24,771 nucleotides of DNA from Pseudozyma flocculosa PF-1 (lineage: Eukaryota; Basidiomycota; Ustilaginomycetes; Ustilaginales; Ustilaginaceae): the NCBI RefSeq assembly GCF_000417875.1, contig NW_006920891.1, positions 177,487 to 202,257 on the forward strand. Reading direction: 5' to 3'. Made by a program: the position numbers and the translations under genes. The notes below the pieces were generated by a model. That model made no database searches. It was given only the letters and a program-made list of their open reading frames with translations, and was not told the origin of the DNA. Of this stretch, positions 9,248 through 21,071 are shown one piece after another. The first letter of the stretch is position 1. Every line of letters begins with the position of its first letter.

Positions 9248-10543
9248 TGCTGCAGGAGGGAGGTGGTGGTGGGCGAAAGATACGACAGAGGAGTCGGCGT
9301 GTTAGGAGGCGATGATGGTGCCGGCGATGGGCTGAGGGAACGAAAGGGGGGCGATGCCCAGAAGCGGCGGGGGTCGGCCTGGCCATGGCAGGGTATATGT
9401 ACCCGCGCGCGCTGGGCAAGAGCACCGCCTCGCGGGGCCAGCGGCGGGCCCGTCAACCAGCCGCCGCCGTGCGTGAAACGCAAGGGCTGCATAGCCTGGC
9501 CGGGCGGGGCGTGCGTCTGACTAGACGTACAGCTGTCGCTTGTCCGCCGCAAGACGCAAGCCACCAGCAAGCAACGCGGGAGCGGGGGCGGGGGGCGAGG
9601 CGGGGCACGAGTTGGGCCTCAAGAACGGAGGACCAGATCGAGTTTGGAGGGGGACAAGCCGGCTGCTACGCTGTCTGTACGCCCGCGTACGGCGCGGGAG
9701 CGTCAGGCTGCGTGCGGTGCGAAGGCAGGTTCAGATGCAGTCAGGTTGCGCCGCTACGCTTACGCACGCCACGCTCTGCCCGACCAGACGGACGCCCAGG
9801 TTGTTTGCCTGGCCAGGCCGGCTCGAGCCAGCCAGGCTGCCTGGAACGACCAGCAGCGACCGAGCGAGTCAACGGCGGGCGTGCGTGCGCGTGCGCTGGC
9901 TCAAGGGCGACCGTCGGCTTCCAGGCGAGCTACCCGGCCTGCCTGCCTAAGCCACCATCCACGCCCGCATGCATGCATGGTGATGCCTTGCTTGGGCCAG
10001 AGTCGAGTCGACGACATCACCTCGCCACGGCTTGAAGGGGGTGGCATCTCAAGCCGGCGCCGACACCTCTCAGCGAGAGAGGAGTCTGTCCGTGGACGCT
10101 GACGACGAGATGGCGGACGAGCGGCGGCTGACGAGGCTAGAGCCTGGCCGGTCGAGTCTCGACCCTCCTCGCCATCCCCGAACTGGATGCGCTCGTCGCA
10201 GCCCCAACCCCTTCCTGCCTGTCAAGGAGCGTGAGCGGCCCCTTGGGACGGTGCACGGATGCAACGACGACGATGCCCGGCCTAGACCTGCCCGTACGCT
10301 TCCTCGGGTGCTTGGGGCGAAGCGTCTAGCTCATCGCCATCCGCATACAGCGACCCGGCCACGTGTCTGTTGCCTCGCCGCGAGCTCCACCGGGCCCGTC
10401 ATCTCCTTTTTCCTTGGTCTGAACGCTCGATTGTGATTCGCTCTGCTTTGCTTGATGGTGCCGATGAAGAGTCTGTACCGGTCGTCCGACATCATCGCCC
10501 GCCTTTGGATCGAAAGTCTCGCGGCGGTCTCCCGGCGCGTCGT
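9248..10543. other. Intergenic region upstream of the orphan gene and downstream of SPO11
   Basis: About 1.3 kb without a supportable gene. Open frames of 134-216 codons on the plus strand have no recognisable domain, and they overlap in several frames. Visible elements are the TATATA-like site near 9394, a GCATGCATGCATG run near 9967 and several short GGCC/CCAGG palindromes near 9808-9845. Confidence 0.55.
9393..9402 (-). promoter_or_regulatory. Possible TATA box for the orphan coiled-coil gene
   Basis: GTACATATAC on the minus strand, in GC-rich surroundings, 147 nt upstream of the ATG at 9247. This is the most TATA-like site in the window and is placed plausibly for a short 5' leader. Confidence 0.4.
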
Positions 10544-12579
10544 TTATGCATCGCCACGCCTCCTCATCATCCTGGCGCGAAGATATCCGACCAAGCCCCC
10601 GCCTTCGCCACCGCCCTCCTCGCCATGGTCGTCGCCATGCCTTTCGAGCACGGGTCCGGCATCTTCGAGCCATTCAATCTCGGCCTTGTGGCCGCAGAGG
10701 AGGAGTTTGGAGAGCTGCAGCCTGTTCCGAAGGCCGCCCCAGAGAGCCGCGTCAGCACGGCGATCCGCTGTCGTAGGCCTGGATGCCACGATGCGCCATC
10801 ATGCCTTCGTGACCGCAAACTCACCGCACATCTCGTCTCTGCGGCTCGCTCATGTGCTCCTCGTCGTCGAGGCCACGCAGCAGCTTGACGGCTTTTTGGC
10901 GCTCGGCGTGCGACAGGGGCAGCAGACCTCGCCTCTCCTCGACGAGACCGGGATCACCCCGGCCAGGCAGCGCGGCTCGGTAGTCGTCCGGCCTGAGTCC
11001 GAGCCACTCGATCCTGCCCAGCTCTTGGTCGCCGAGCGCTGCGTAGAGCTGGCGCTGGTATGTCCTGCTCGATCCAAGGCGCGCCAAGAGCGCATCAGAA
11101 TCATACCGATCCGGCAGAGCGCGAGGCCGAGGCCGCGTTGACCCACCGCCAGATGTCGATGCCAAATGGATCTGGACGAAAATGCGATGAGAAGTGGTGG
11201 TGATCAGTGTCTGAAAATGGCACGGCGGAGGCGGCAGAGTGTCCGCCTCGCTCACCGCCATCGACAAGAGCAAGGACGCGCATCCTGTGGCATCATCGTC
11301 GATAGAGCGTAGGATGTCGAGCGATCAGGAGAGATTGCTCGGCTGGGCATGGACCTCAGTTCTCCTTTGCGTGCTTACCAGGGATAGCGTCGAGCGACGA
11401 CGGCGACGAAGGCGCTGGTGGCATAGTCCGGGTACCCCTTGGCCTGTTGGCGAGCAGCGCTATGGCCGCAAGGAGATGTCAGAAGGTGCAAACGCCTTGC
11501 CTCCCTGTCGAGCGGTCTCGACCTCACCGTCACGATGATGCCGTCTCTGAGCGGGCTCGCCGGTCCTCTCTGATCGTCGCAGATTCGCCGAAACGACGCC
11601 TCCTTTTCGATGATGAGCATCCACGGCGCCCCAGTCTCGACATCGTACTGCTCCACGCCTTCGGATGGCACCAGCTTTGCGGTTCCCGCTGCGGCAACGT
11701 CGCGCCTTCGTCCCGCTGCAGTGAGGTACGAGACCACCACGTTCCCGCTGAACAGGTCACGGGGCGACGCGACGACGCCCAGCTGATGTCGCTCGACCCG
11801 CATCGAAACGGCGAGCTGTTCAACGAGACGGTCGACGACCCCTTGCGTGCTGAAGAGCGCCGAATCGCGATAGTAGATGTCGCTATGCGGAGCCAAGGAG
11901 AGCGAGGCGACGGTGAGCCTGCCTGACCTCTTTTCCCTTCGCACGCGCGGCGATGGCGAGGAGCCGGGCACTCACCGCTTCGTCACGACGACGCCGCTTC
12001 GCAGAGACTCGAGCAGGATCTCGAGGACACGGAAGAGTTGTGCTGCTCTCCGATCATGCGTCAGGGCAGAGCAGGGTGACCTCTGCCTGCATCACAGCGT
12101 AGCAGCGGGCTGTCAACTCACCGATCTGCCTCATGCGAGACGGAGACCGCGCCGGAAAGACAAAGGGCATCTCTCTCGTCCGTGGCCCTCTCCTCGGTGC
12201 CGCCTGTTCCTCTGCATCGTCGCCATCGTCGTCGTCGGCACTGTGGAAGGCGAGTAGGACTCTTCCCGTCAGCCGGCCCTGCTTCCGTACCTGACGACGC
12301 TTGACAGCAGCACGGAGACGAGGCCTTCTGCTCACTGGATGGCGTAGCGGTAGAGGTAGATCTCGACACGCTGTTGCGGCTCCGCCTCGAGGGCCGCAGT
12401 GAAGTCCTCGGCGATGCGCCCCAGTGCGCGTATCACTCGCGGCCGCAGTCTGCTCAAGAGGAAGCAGATGCGGCCTTAGCTCGTGTGGATCTTTGGTCCA
12501 GCAGCTGCACTTACTCATCGGCGTCCTGGACTGCTCTCTGTCGCTGTTGCACCTGCCGGTGTACTTCGGGCTGGGACAT
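10544..12579 (-). CDS. SPO11: SPO11, meiotic DNA double-strand-break transesterase (Topo VI A-like)
   Basis: SPO11 starts meiotic recombination by cutting DNA through a tyrosine. Exons: 12579-12515, 12449-12336, 12240-12122, 12042-11976, 11882-11528, 11443-11379, 11284-11256, 11171-11147, 11064-10825, 10778-10544. All phases join, giving 437 residues (family ~400). Signatures: QLFRVLEILLESL then VVVTKRDIYY, with the catalytic tyrosine expected at Y126 (winged-helix 5Y-CAP domain). The Toprim Glu is E214 in MLIIEKEA. The Toprim acidic pair is D270 and D272 in LVDGDPFGIDIWRTY, spread over exons 7 and 8. EWLGLRPDDY and a C-terminal CGHKAEIEWL complete the match. The ATG at 12579 gives MSQPEVHRQV. 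Introns are 46-95 nt. Some usually conserved Toprim residues differ (see findings). No stop or frame break is seen, so I call it intact. Expression is presumably meiosis-specific; no regulatory site was identified. Confidence 0.93.
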
Positions 12580-12874
12580 GGCCGAGTCGGGGCGAGGATA
12601 GGTGGCGAGGAGTGGAAGGGAAGAAGCAAGCCGGGGCCAGTCGAGCTGGCCGTACTGGCCTGGTCCTCTCGCTGCTGGCGGGTCCGATCAGACTAGTGCT
12701 GATCATCTCTCTGCAGCGGCCCTCTGTCTCGGCAGGGCCGAAAACGGACTTCGGATGATCCGAGGCCCTCGACATTTCGGGACTCGTCCGAGCACCCTGG
12801 AATGACCAGCAATCGCAACGTTTTCTGGCATTGCCTTTCTATCTGCGGGCTCGGATCCACCTTCTACTGCTCCA

Positions 12875-14324
<1,450 letters not shown>

Positions 14325-14400
14325 CGTGGCAAGTCGACGTGAGCTTTGTTGCGTGGGCGGTGGCGGTGGGGACGACGGCGATGGTATCGACGACAAGGGC

Positions 14401-14413
14401 GAGAGAGAGAGAG
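14401..14413. repeat. (GA)n dinucleotide run in the probable BNA6 leader
   Basis: Six to seven GA units about 77 nt upstream of the BNA6 ATG. On the transcribed strand it reads as a CT tract, a common feature near fungal transcription starts. Confidence 0.7.
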
Positions 14414-15462
14414 TAGTGTGTGCAGGGGAGTGGAAGAAAGGTGCAGACTGCGGGGTGCAGCGCCAGATGTCGGGTGAGCCGGCGTGGGCCAGGGTCCGGT
14501 GGAGCCCGAGCGTAGGTGGTGGGGTCCGCTGGCCCGCCGGAAGCCTGGAGTTAGCGGGCAGCGGCGGTCGATGGCGGCGGCTAACCCGGCCGGCAAGAGC
14601 GCAGCCCAGGGCGCTGCCAGACGGAGGCTCGGCCAATTTGGGCAGGTGCGCCCGTCACCGCTGTGCCTGAGCCAAGCAGGTGGAGGCAGGCAGGTAGGAC
14701 CGGCCAGGCGGCGGCAGAACCCAACACCGCCTCGCCTCGGCGCGTCCGTGGGCCCTGCAGCAGGCTGGGCTGGGCTGGGCTAGGCAGCAGCAGGTTAGCC
14801 CGCCCTGCCGCGACCCGGGCCAGCCGCTCGGAAGCAAAGAAGATCGACCAACACCTGCCGGCCCTGGCCTGGCCTGCTGCCTGGCTGCCTGCAGGGCTGC
14901 TGTTGGCTTGCTTGCTTGTCGTGGCCAGAAGCAGCGTGCCCCTGTCGCCGCCATCGCCTCGTCCCCCCGCCCGCCGCTTGCTCGCCTTGATTGCCTGCTA
15001 GCGTGCGCTTGTTCCGAAACAGGCAGGCTGCACCCCAGTTCGCTTGATGCTCAAGCTCAGGCTGCTGGCCAGGAGCTCAGGGGGCCGGTCAAAGGTTGAG
15101 GCGGTCGACGAGGTGCGCGAGCAAGGGAGGCCCTGGGATCTACGCTGCAGCTGGATGCCATCACCGTACCGTACCTTGCGGTGCGATGCGTGCACAGCCT
15201 GACCTGGACTGGCGTTGCCTCCGGCCATCGACTTCTTCCGACCCAGCCCAAACGCTGGGCAAAAGGCAGAGCCAGAGCTTCGGGGGACGGCCCCTCGACC
15301 GCGGGCTCTGGTGCTCCGCCTCGAGGGCGACAGGTGCCCAAGTCGCTGGCGTGCGGAGCTGGAGCTGGGTGGCGGTGAGGCATCGGAGCTTGAGCTTGCT
15401 GCACCTCGACGGTGGCCTCCCAGCGGGGGCAGCGCAGACATACAGATCAGAGGCGGAGCCAA

Positions 15463-15496
15463 GCTTGCTTGCTTGCTTGCCTGCTTGCTTGCTTGC
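15463..15496. repeat. (CTTG)n tetranucleotide repeat
   Basis: About eight imperfect CTTG units, one variant being CCTG, immediately upstream of the chitinase TATA-like element. Confidence 0.85.
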
Positions 15497-15540
15497 GAGC
15501 ACGCCGCCCCCCATAGCCCCTCCAAACTCTACCCTCCCTC

Positions 15541-15548
15541 GATAAAAG
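15541..15548 (+). promoter_or_regulatory. Possible TATA box for the chitinase (GATAAAAG)
   Basis: GATAAAAG, about 275 nt upstream of the proposed ATG at 15817 and followed by a pyrimidine-rich leader. It resembles the element upstream of CCZ1. Assigned by position and composition only. Confidence 0.4.
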
Positions 15549-15816
15549 CCGCGAGGGAGAGCGACAAGGTCGCCGGCCTCATCCCTCCACGTCGCCGCCC
15601 CCTTCGTCCTGCCCCTGCTTCCCGCTTCACCACCACCGCCATTGCTGCTCGATCTCTCGTATACCTGCCACGACGCCAAAGCCAGACTCGCGATACCAGC
15701 CCCGACTTCGGCAAGACCTCTACTTTTGATCAGGACCGCTACCGCATCCCCGGATCCACTGCTTTCCAGCCGCTGCTTTGCCCTCCTGCCCTGCAAGGCC
15801 GGCACTGACCGACACC

Positions 15817-16723
15817 ATGCCCCACCTCCTACAGAGTGAGTAGCGGCGAGGCGGCCCGCCTTGCTCGCATCGAATTCCTTCGCCACAGCTTTCGGCTGAA
15901 GCGTACCGACGCCCGCGCACCAGGGCGTCCGAGGAGCTGGCATTCTTACCTCGCAATTGCCCTCGTCGTCGCCGCCTGCTCCTTTTTCCTCCTGCCTCGC
16001 ATCGATCGCCGCTTCGTCGGAATAGACCTCAAGAACAAGTTCAGCGATAGGCACGACGCCGCTCCGCCGCCAGCTCCGCCCAGCGCTGCCACCACCAGTG
16101 CAGCCCCTTCGACCCAGCCTAGCAGCAGTGCCGATGTCGCTGCCCCTGCTGCATCGGCTCCTAGCCAGCCGCAGCAGGCCGCCATGGACGAGGGCGAAGT
16201 CGAGGACGAGGAAGATCAGCAGGCGCTCGTTGTCCCCAAGGTCCACGGAGCATAGTGAGTCGGACGCGAATCTGCCATTGTGGGGAGCAGGCGACGACCT
16301 TGTCGCTGACCAGGCGTGCAACGCGACGTCGATCTCCGCGCCGTCTCGAACCTGCCGCCAGCTTCGCCAACTGGGGCATCTACGCCCGCAACTACAAGCC
16401 CCAGCAGGTGCCGTGCGCCAACCTCAGCCACGTCTTCTACGCTTTCGCCGACGTCGACCCGGCGACGGGCGCGGTGTTGCTGACCGACGCCTGGGCCGAC
16501 GAGCAGATCCACTACGACGGCGACTCGTGGAACGACGCCGGCACCAACCTCTACGGCAACTTCAAGCAGTTCCTCCTGCTCAAGAAGAAATTCCGCCACC
16601 TCAAGCTGCTCCTTTCAATCGGCGGCTGGACGTTTGCGCCCCACTTTGCCCCCATGGCCAAGAGTGCCACGAGGCGCGCCAAGTTTGTCTCGAGCGCCAT
16701 CGAGATCCTCGAAAACTCGGGGC

Positions 16724-16755
<32 letters not shown>

Positions 16756-17594
16756 GCCGATGACGGCCAGGCGCAGAACTTTGTCTCGCTGCTCAAGGAG
16801 CTGCGCGCTGGCCTGACGGCGCACCAGGCCAAGAAGAAGGAGTCGAACCCGTACCTGCTCACCATCGCCGCCCCCTGCGGCGAGGATCACTACAAGATCC
16901 TGCGGATCGGCGAGATGGACCGCTACCTCGACTTCTGGAACCTGATGGCCTACGACTTTGCCGGCAGCTGGAGCGCCACGGCGGGCCACCAGGCCAACCT
17001 GTTTGGCCCGGCGCCCTCGGTGCGGACGGCGGTCAACTACTACGTCGAGAAGAACGCCCCGCCCCACAAGCTCGTCCTCGGCATGCCCCTCTACGGCCGA
17101 TGCTTCCAGAACACCGACGGGCCGGGCAAGCCGTTTTCGGGCGTGGGCCAGGGGTCGTGGGAGGCGGGCAACTACGACTACAAGGTGGGTTCTTGGCCGT
17201 GCTGCCGCCGTGCGGGGACATGCCGTTGACATTCGCCCTCTCTTTTTCTGTCTCTCTCTCTCTCTCTCTGTCTTTCTGCTCGCCGTCGTCGCAGAACCTG
17301 CCGCTCAAGGGGGCCGTGGAAAAGTACGATGGGACGCTGGGCGCGTCGTGGTCGTACGACTCGGGCAAGCGCGAGTTCGTCACGTACGACACTCCGCGGA
17401 TGGCGCGGCGCAAGTGCCTCTACATCAGCCGCAAGCGCCTGCGCGGTGCCATGTGGTGGGAGCTGAGCGGCGATGGCCAGGGCGACCGGTCGCTCGTGTC
17501 GATCGTGGCAAAGGAGCTGGGCAACCTCGACCAGACCCTCAACCACCTCTCGTTCCCCGGCAGCAAGTGGGACAATGTCCGAAAGGGCATCTAG
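15817..17594 (+). CDS. GH18 family chitinase with N-terminal signal anchor
   Basis: Glycoside hydrolase family 18 endo-type chitinase, expected to hydrolyse chitin in the cell wall or outside. Exons: 15817-15835 (19 nt), 15924-16254, 16362-17184, 17295-17594, giving 490 residues with introns of 88, 107 and 110 nt. The N-terminus has RRPR followed by a hydrophobic stretch at about residues 15-31, then a Pro/Ala/Ser-rich linker (~45-116), so a type II membrane anchor is more likely than a cleaved signal peptide. The catalytic barrel starts at YFANWGIYARNYKP (Y117). It has SIGGWTF, the active-site motif DGIDIDWEYP (D239-P248, with the acid Glu at E246), MAYDFAGSW and GAMWWELSGD near the C-terminus. 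No chitin-binding domain is seen. The first exon depends on joining a short ATG exon to the hydrophobic segment. The catalytic part is secure. Confidence 0.93.
17251..17269. repeat. (TC)n run in chitinase intron 3
   Basis: About nine TC units inside the third intron (17185-17294), a pyrimidine tract ahead of the GTCGCAG acceptor. Confidence 0.85.
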
Positions 17595-17994
17595 ACTCGC
17601 CTCATCCTGCCTCCTTGCTTCTTGCTGCTTGCTTTTCGATTCTTGACGGATGGACGGACGGATGGATGGCGACGATTCGGCTTCTACTACTGATGATGAT
17701 GACGGACGTTTGACTAGCCCCATGGAACGACCCCTTAATGATGCACGGCTGCCCCTCTTTTTTCGCAACGATTTTCGGACTTCTTTTCCGCGCGCTCTGT
17801 CCTGCGACTGAGCCGGGCCGAGGCCAGCTGAGCCGTCGAGCGGCACTGCGGACCTCGACACGATGCGGCGCTTCCTTGCGAGCATCCACATGCAAAGTCG
17901 TGCACGCACGCACGCACGTCTCGAAACAAAGAACGACAGCAAAGATGCAGGATTGCCGATGTGGTGGAGGGAGAAGAGAGAGAGGGGGGGATGA
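17595..17994. other. Convergent 3' region between the chitinase and UTP15
   Basis: 400 bp shared by the two 3' ends. It contains GGAC/GGAT units (about 17645-17671) and a T-run near 17758. No canonical AATAAA was identified on either strand. Confidence 0.6.
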
Positions 17995-19956
17995 CTAGGC
18001 GGCAGCAGAGGCGGTAGCGGCGCCGAGAGCCGAGCTGGCGAGGATCATTTCGAGGGATCCGCGGACCTGCATCAGGTCGCGCTGCAACCGGATCTCGTCG
18101 GATACTTTGGCCCAGATCCGCCCAAAAAGCTCGTCGACCAGCGGCGATTGACCCAGGACCGAGGCGTACGTGTCTGCGGCATCCACCATCATCGTGGTCG
18201 TCGAAAGCAAGCAAGCAGGGAGGGAAGGGACGACGCGCGTCAGTGCTTCAACTCTCGTGCGGCGGATAATAGAACGGGTGGCTCATTGTCTGTCCGTGTG
18301 GGCCGGCCGACGATGCTCACCAACAACCACGTTGAGGGTGTCGCAGACGAGGTCCGTGTAGGCCGGGTTGGCGGCGTGCTTGAGGAGGAAGCGCAGCAGC
18401 GGCTCGAGCGTCACGTCGTCGCGACCCGCCACGGCGCGGCGGAGCCCCTCTGCGCCGCCCTTTGGCGAGCGGTGGATGAGCTCGAGGAGCAGTCCGAACG
18501 TCACGCTCGGCTGGACGCCCTTGCGCAGCGCGGCGTCGAGCGCGTCCGAGTACCGGAACGCCTTGAGCAGCTTGTCGTAGTCGGCCAGCTTGCGCTTCCG
18601 CACGCTCTCGACGCGGAAGTCGTCCTGCGCCGACCGCAACGCCGGCTGCGCGGCACCCGCTCGCCCCTTGGCCGATGCCGCTCCACCACCGCCCGCGCCC
18701 GCGCCACCGATGCCAACCTGGCCCGCCATAAAGTACTCGTAGGCGCCGGCGTTCATGGCGGCGCGCTCCATTTCGCGCTGCTCGACCTCGGACGCCTTGA
18801 CGTCGCGCTTGCGGATGCACAGGGTGCCGTCGGCCATGCCCGTGGCGATGTGGCTCTCGTCGGGGCTCACGGCGAGCGACAACACGGCGGCCGGGTAGCG
18901 CATCGTGTGCGTCACCTTCCAATCGTCTGCCGGGTTGTAGACCTTGACCAGCTGGTCGAGACCCGCCGAGAGGACGCGCATGCCGCCAAGGCCGCCGGTG
19001 GCGGTCGTGTCGGCGCCCGAGTGCACCGAGAGGGCGAGCGAGGTGATGGTCTTTTGGTGGTTGGAGATCGAGGCCATGCAGCGTCCGCCCATCATGAGGT
19101 CCCACACCTTCATCTGCGGGCCGCCGGCGCTGAGGGCCACGCCTCCGCCGCCGGTCGGGTAGATGAGGACGTCCTCGACGGGAGCGCCGTGGTCCATGGC
19201 CATGGCCTGTCCGCCGGACTCGGCCATGCGCGCGTCCCAGAGGCGTACAGTGGTGTCGTAGGAGCCCGTGAGCATGAGCGAGGGGTTGTCGGACGAGACG
19301 ACGCCAGAGCGGACGTAGTCGTCGTGGCCCTCAAAGGTGCGTAGGCACTTTTGCTCTGGCATGTCCCACAGGCGGACGGTGCGGTCGTCGGAGGCGGTGA
19401 GGATCTGAGTCGAATTTGGCGAGAAGCGGGAGACGTGCACGGGGTTCGAGTGGCCGCGGAGGGTTCGGAGGATCATGCGCGAGTTTACGTCAAAGACCTG
19501 GACGAGGCCCGAGTCGTCTCCTGCGACCATGAGCCTGCCGTCGGAGCGGAAGCTCGCGCTGCGCGCCACGTCCGAGAAGCGGGATACCGTCTTTACGACG
19601 CGCGAGGTGCGCATGCTGTAGATCTGGACGCGGGTGCCCGTCGTCACTGCAAACTTTTGGCGTGCGCTGGCCGAGGCGGGCTGCGACGACGTGGCCGAGG
19701 ATGTGAGGGCTGCGCTGCGCGACGAGGATGGTGCGTCGAGGGCGTGCTGATCATCGTCGAGGGCGGCGTCGGCCGAGGAGGAGTCGATGGTGGAAAAGGT
19801 GGAAACGTTTGGGACAAAGTGGATCGAGGTGACGGGCGCAAACTCCTTTACAAAGACGGGCGAGCGGAACTTGCGCCAGTAGTGCGACTCGCCGGACCTG
19901 CTGGAGGATGCGCGAGCGTTGGTGTTTGCCACGGGACGCAGTTTCTGGAAGTCCAT
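17995..19956 (-). CDS. UTP15: UTP15, WD40 subunit of the t-UTP/UTP-A complex of the small-subunit processome
   Basis: A nucleolar protein needed for pre-rRNA transcription and early 18S rRNA processing with U3 snoRNA. Exon 1 is 19956-18321 and exon 2 is 18173-17995, with a 147-nt intron (GTGAGC...GCCGCAG), giving 604 residues. The N-terminus MDFQKLRPV and YWRKFRSPVFVKEFAPVTSIHF match the family. Consecutive WD repeats follow to about residue 390, with units such as ILTASDDRTVRLWDMPEQKCLRTFEGHDDYV (in part) and MLTGSYDTTVRLWD. The UTP15 C-terminal domain follows: LADYDKLLKAFRYSDALDAAL, then across the splice NVVVDTYASVLGQSPLVDELF. Low-complexity Ser/Ala stretches interrupt the first repeat, and a Gly/Ala stretch precedes the C-terminal domain. 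The ATG at 19956 is the conserved start. Confidence 0.97.
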
Positions 19957-20356
19957 CGCGACGATGGGGCGGGCGGTCGGCCACAGAGTCGATGGGGGTG
20001 GTGATGTAGGGCCGAACAGGGATCCGGAGCTGTTGGGGTGATGGCGAGCAGAAGACTCGAGTTGGCGGCAGGCCGATCAGAGGGGCGCGCGCGTGAGTTG
20101 CTGTGGAGCGTGTGTGCCTTTAGGTAGGATGGTGATGGGTATGTCGGCCGAGGAGCAGTCCAAGAGGCAAAGAACGAGGGTCGGCGAGGGCGAGAGTGGT
20201 AGAGTAATCTTAATGGTCGCGGTCGAGATGGAAGTCGAAGCCAAGGACGGCGCCAACCCCCCACGCAGACAGCGGCCTCGGAAGAAAAAAAGTTTCGGAG
20301 GCGGCGGTCGTGTGGAGAGCCCAAAGCAGGGTCCTTCCTGCCGCTGTCGGCCAGTC

Positions 20357-20381
20357 AGCCAAGCAAGCCAAGCAAGCAAGG
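20357..20381. repeat. (CAAG)n imperfect tetranucleotide repeat
   Basis: CAAG units broken by CCAAG, the reverse complement of the CTTG tracts found elsewhere in the right half. Confidence 0.7.
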
Positions 20382-21020
20382 GAGGGCGCCCACATTCTCG
20401 CCCGATACAATCAAGTCCGGGGCGCGTCACCCAGCCGCCAACGCGCGACGACCACCACGGCCCACCTCTTCCTTCCCGCCGCCATCGACCGCTCCTCTGC
20501 GCTGCCACCGCTCGACGCTCGGGATGGGCCGTGACTGCCTATGCACGGGCACGACTGCCCCCGATGCCACAGCTACATAGTCCATACCCTGGCCGTCGCG
20601 CTGCTATCGGGCTCAAAGAGCGGTAGAACCACTGGCAGCGCGCCAGCTTGACCTATCCCATCCCACGGCCCAGGCACCCCTCGTTCCCAACGCCAGCGAC
20701 GAGCCTGGCTCATCCTCCCTTTGCTCGCTGTCGGCTCCTCGCTGCTCATCCTGCTTGCCCACACAGCACAGTCTTCAGGGGCCCTTGAAGAAGACGCTGG
20801 CCAAGCGGCCATCCATCACCCGCGCCGGCCGCTCCGCTCTTCGACGATTGCGTCGCCGGACTAAACGAGGATCGACAGTCCGACAGACGATGGCCAGCCA
20901 AGGGATGCACCCGAAGGATCCTTCAAAGTCGCTGCTCCGACTCGCTTCACCTCTTGCCGGGAGGAGAGCTGGGCTAGCCTAGCGAGCCTCCTGCCCCTGA
21001 CCCGCAATGTTGCTGCCAGA

Positions 21021-21052
<32 letters not shown>

Positions 21053-21071
21053 TGCCTTGCTTGCTTGCTTC
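21021..21071. repeat. (GGCT)n followed by (CTTG)n tetranucleotide repeats
   Basis: Eight GGCT units (21021-21052) run directly into CTTG units (to about 21071). This is the longest microsatellite in the window and lies in non-coding DNA. Confidence 0.9.

Larger units (their letters stand above)
14325..15816. other. Divergent intergenic region between BNA6 and the chitinase
   Basis: About 1.5 kb carrying both promoters. On the BNA6 side there is a (GA)n run at 14401-14413, that is CT-rich on the transcribed strand. The middle is rich in GGCTG and CTTG tandem units. On the chitinase side there is a GATAAAAG element followed by a pyrimidine-rich leader. Long frames antisense to the chitinase (15161-16321) have no domain and cross its exons, so I leave them out. 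Confidence 0.6.

Noticed and set aside
9808..9845. Possible hairpin from GCCTGGC/GCCAGGC arms
   Set aside because: The arms are short and broken, and comparable GGCC/CCAGG palindromes are frequent in this GC-rich DNA.
15161..16321. 386-codon minus-strand open frame
   Set aside because: It covers the chitinase promoter and its first exons in antisense, with low-complexity sequence and no family match.
18148..19344. 398-codon plus-strand open frame
   Set aside because: It lies antisense to UTP15, crosses its intron and shows no domain.
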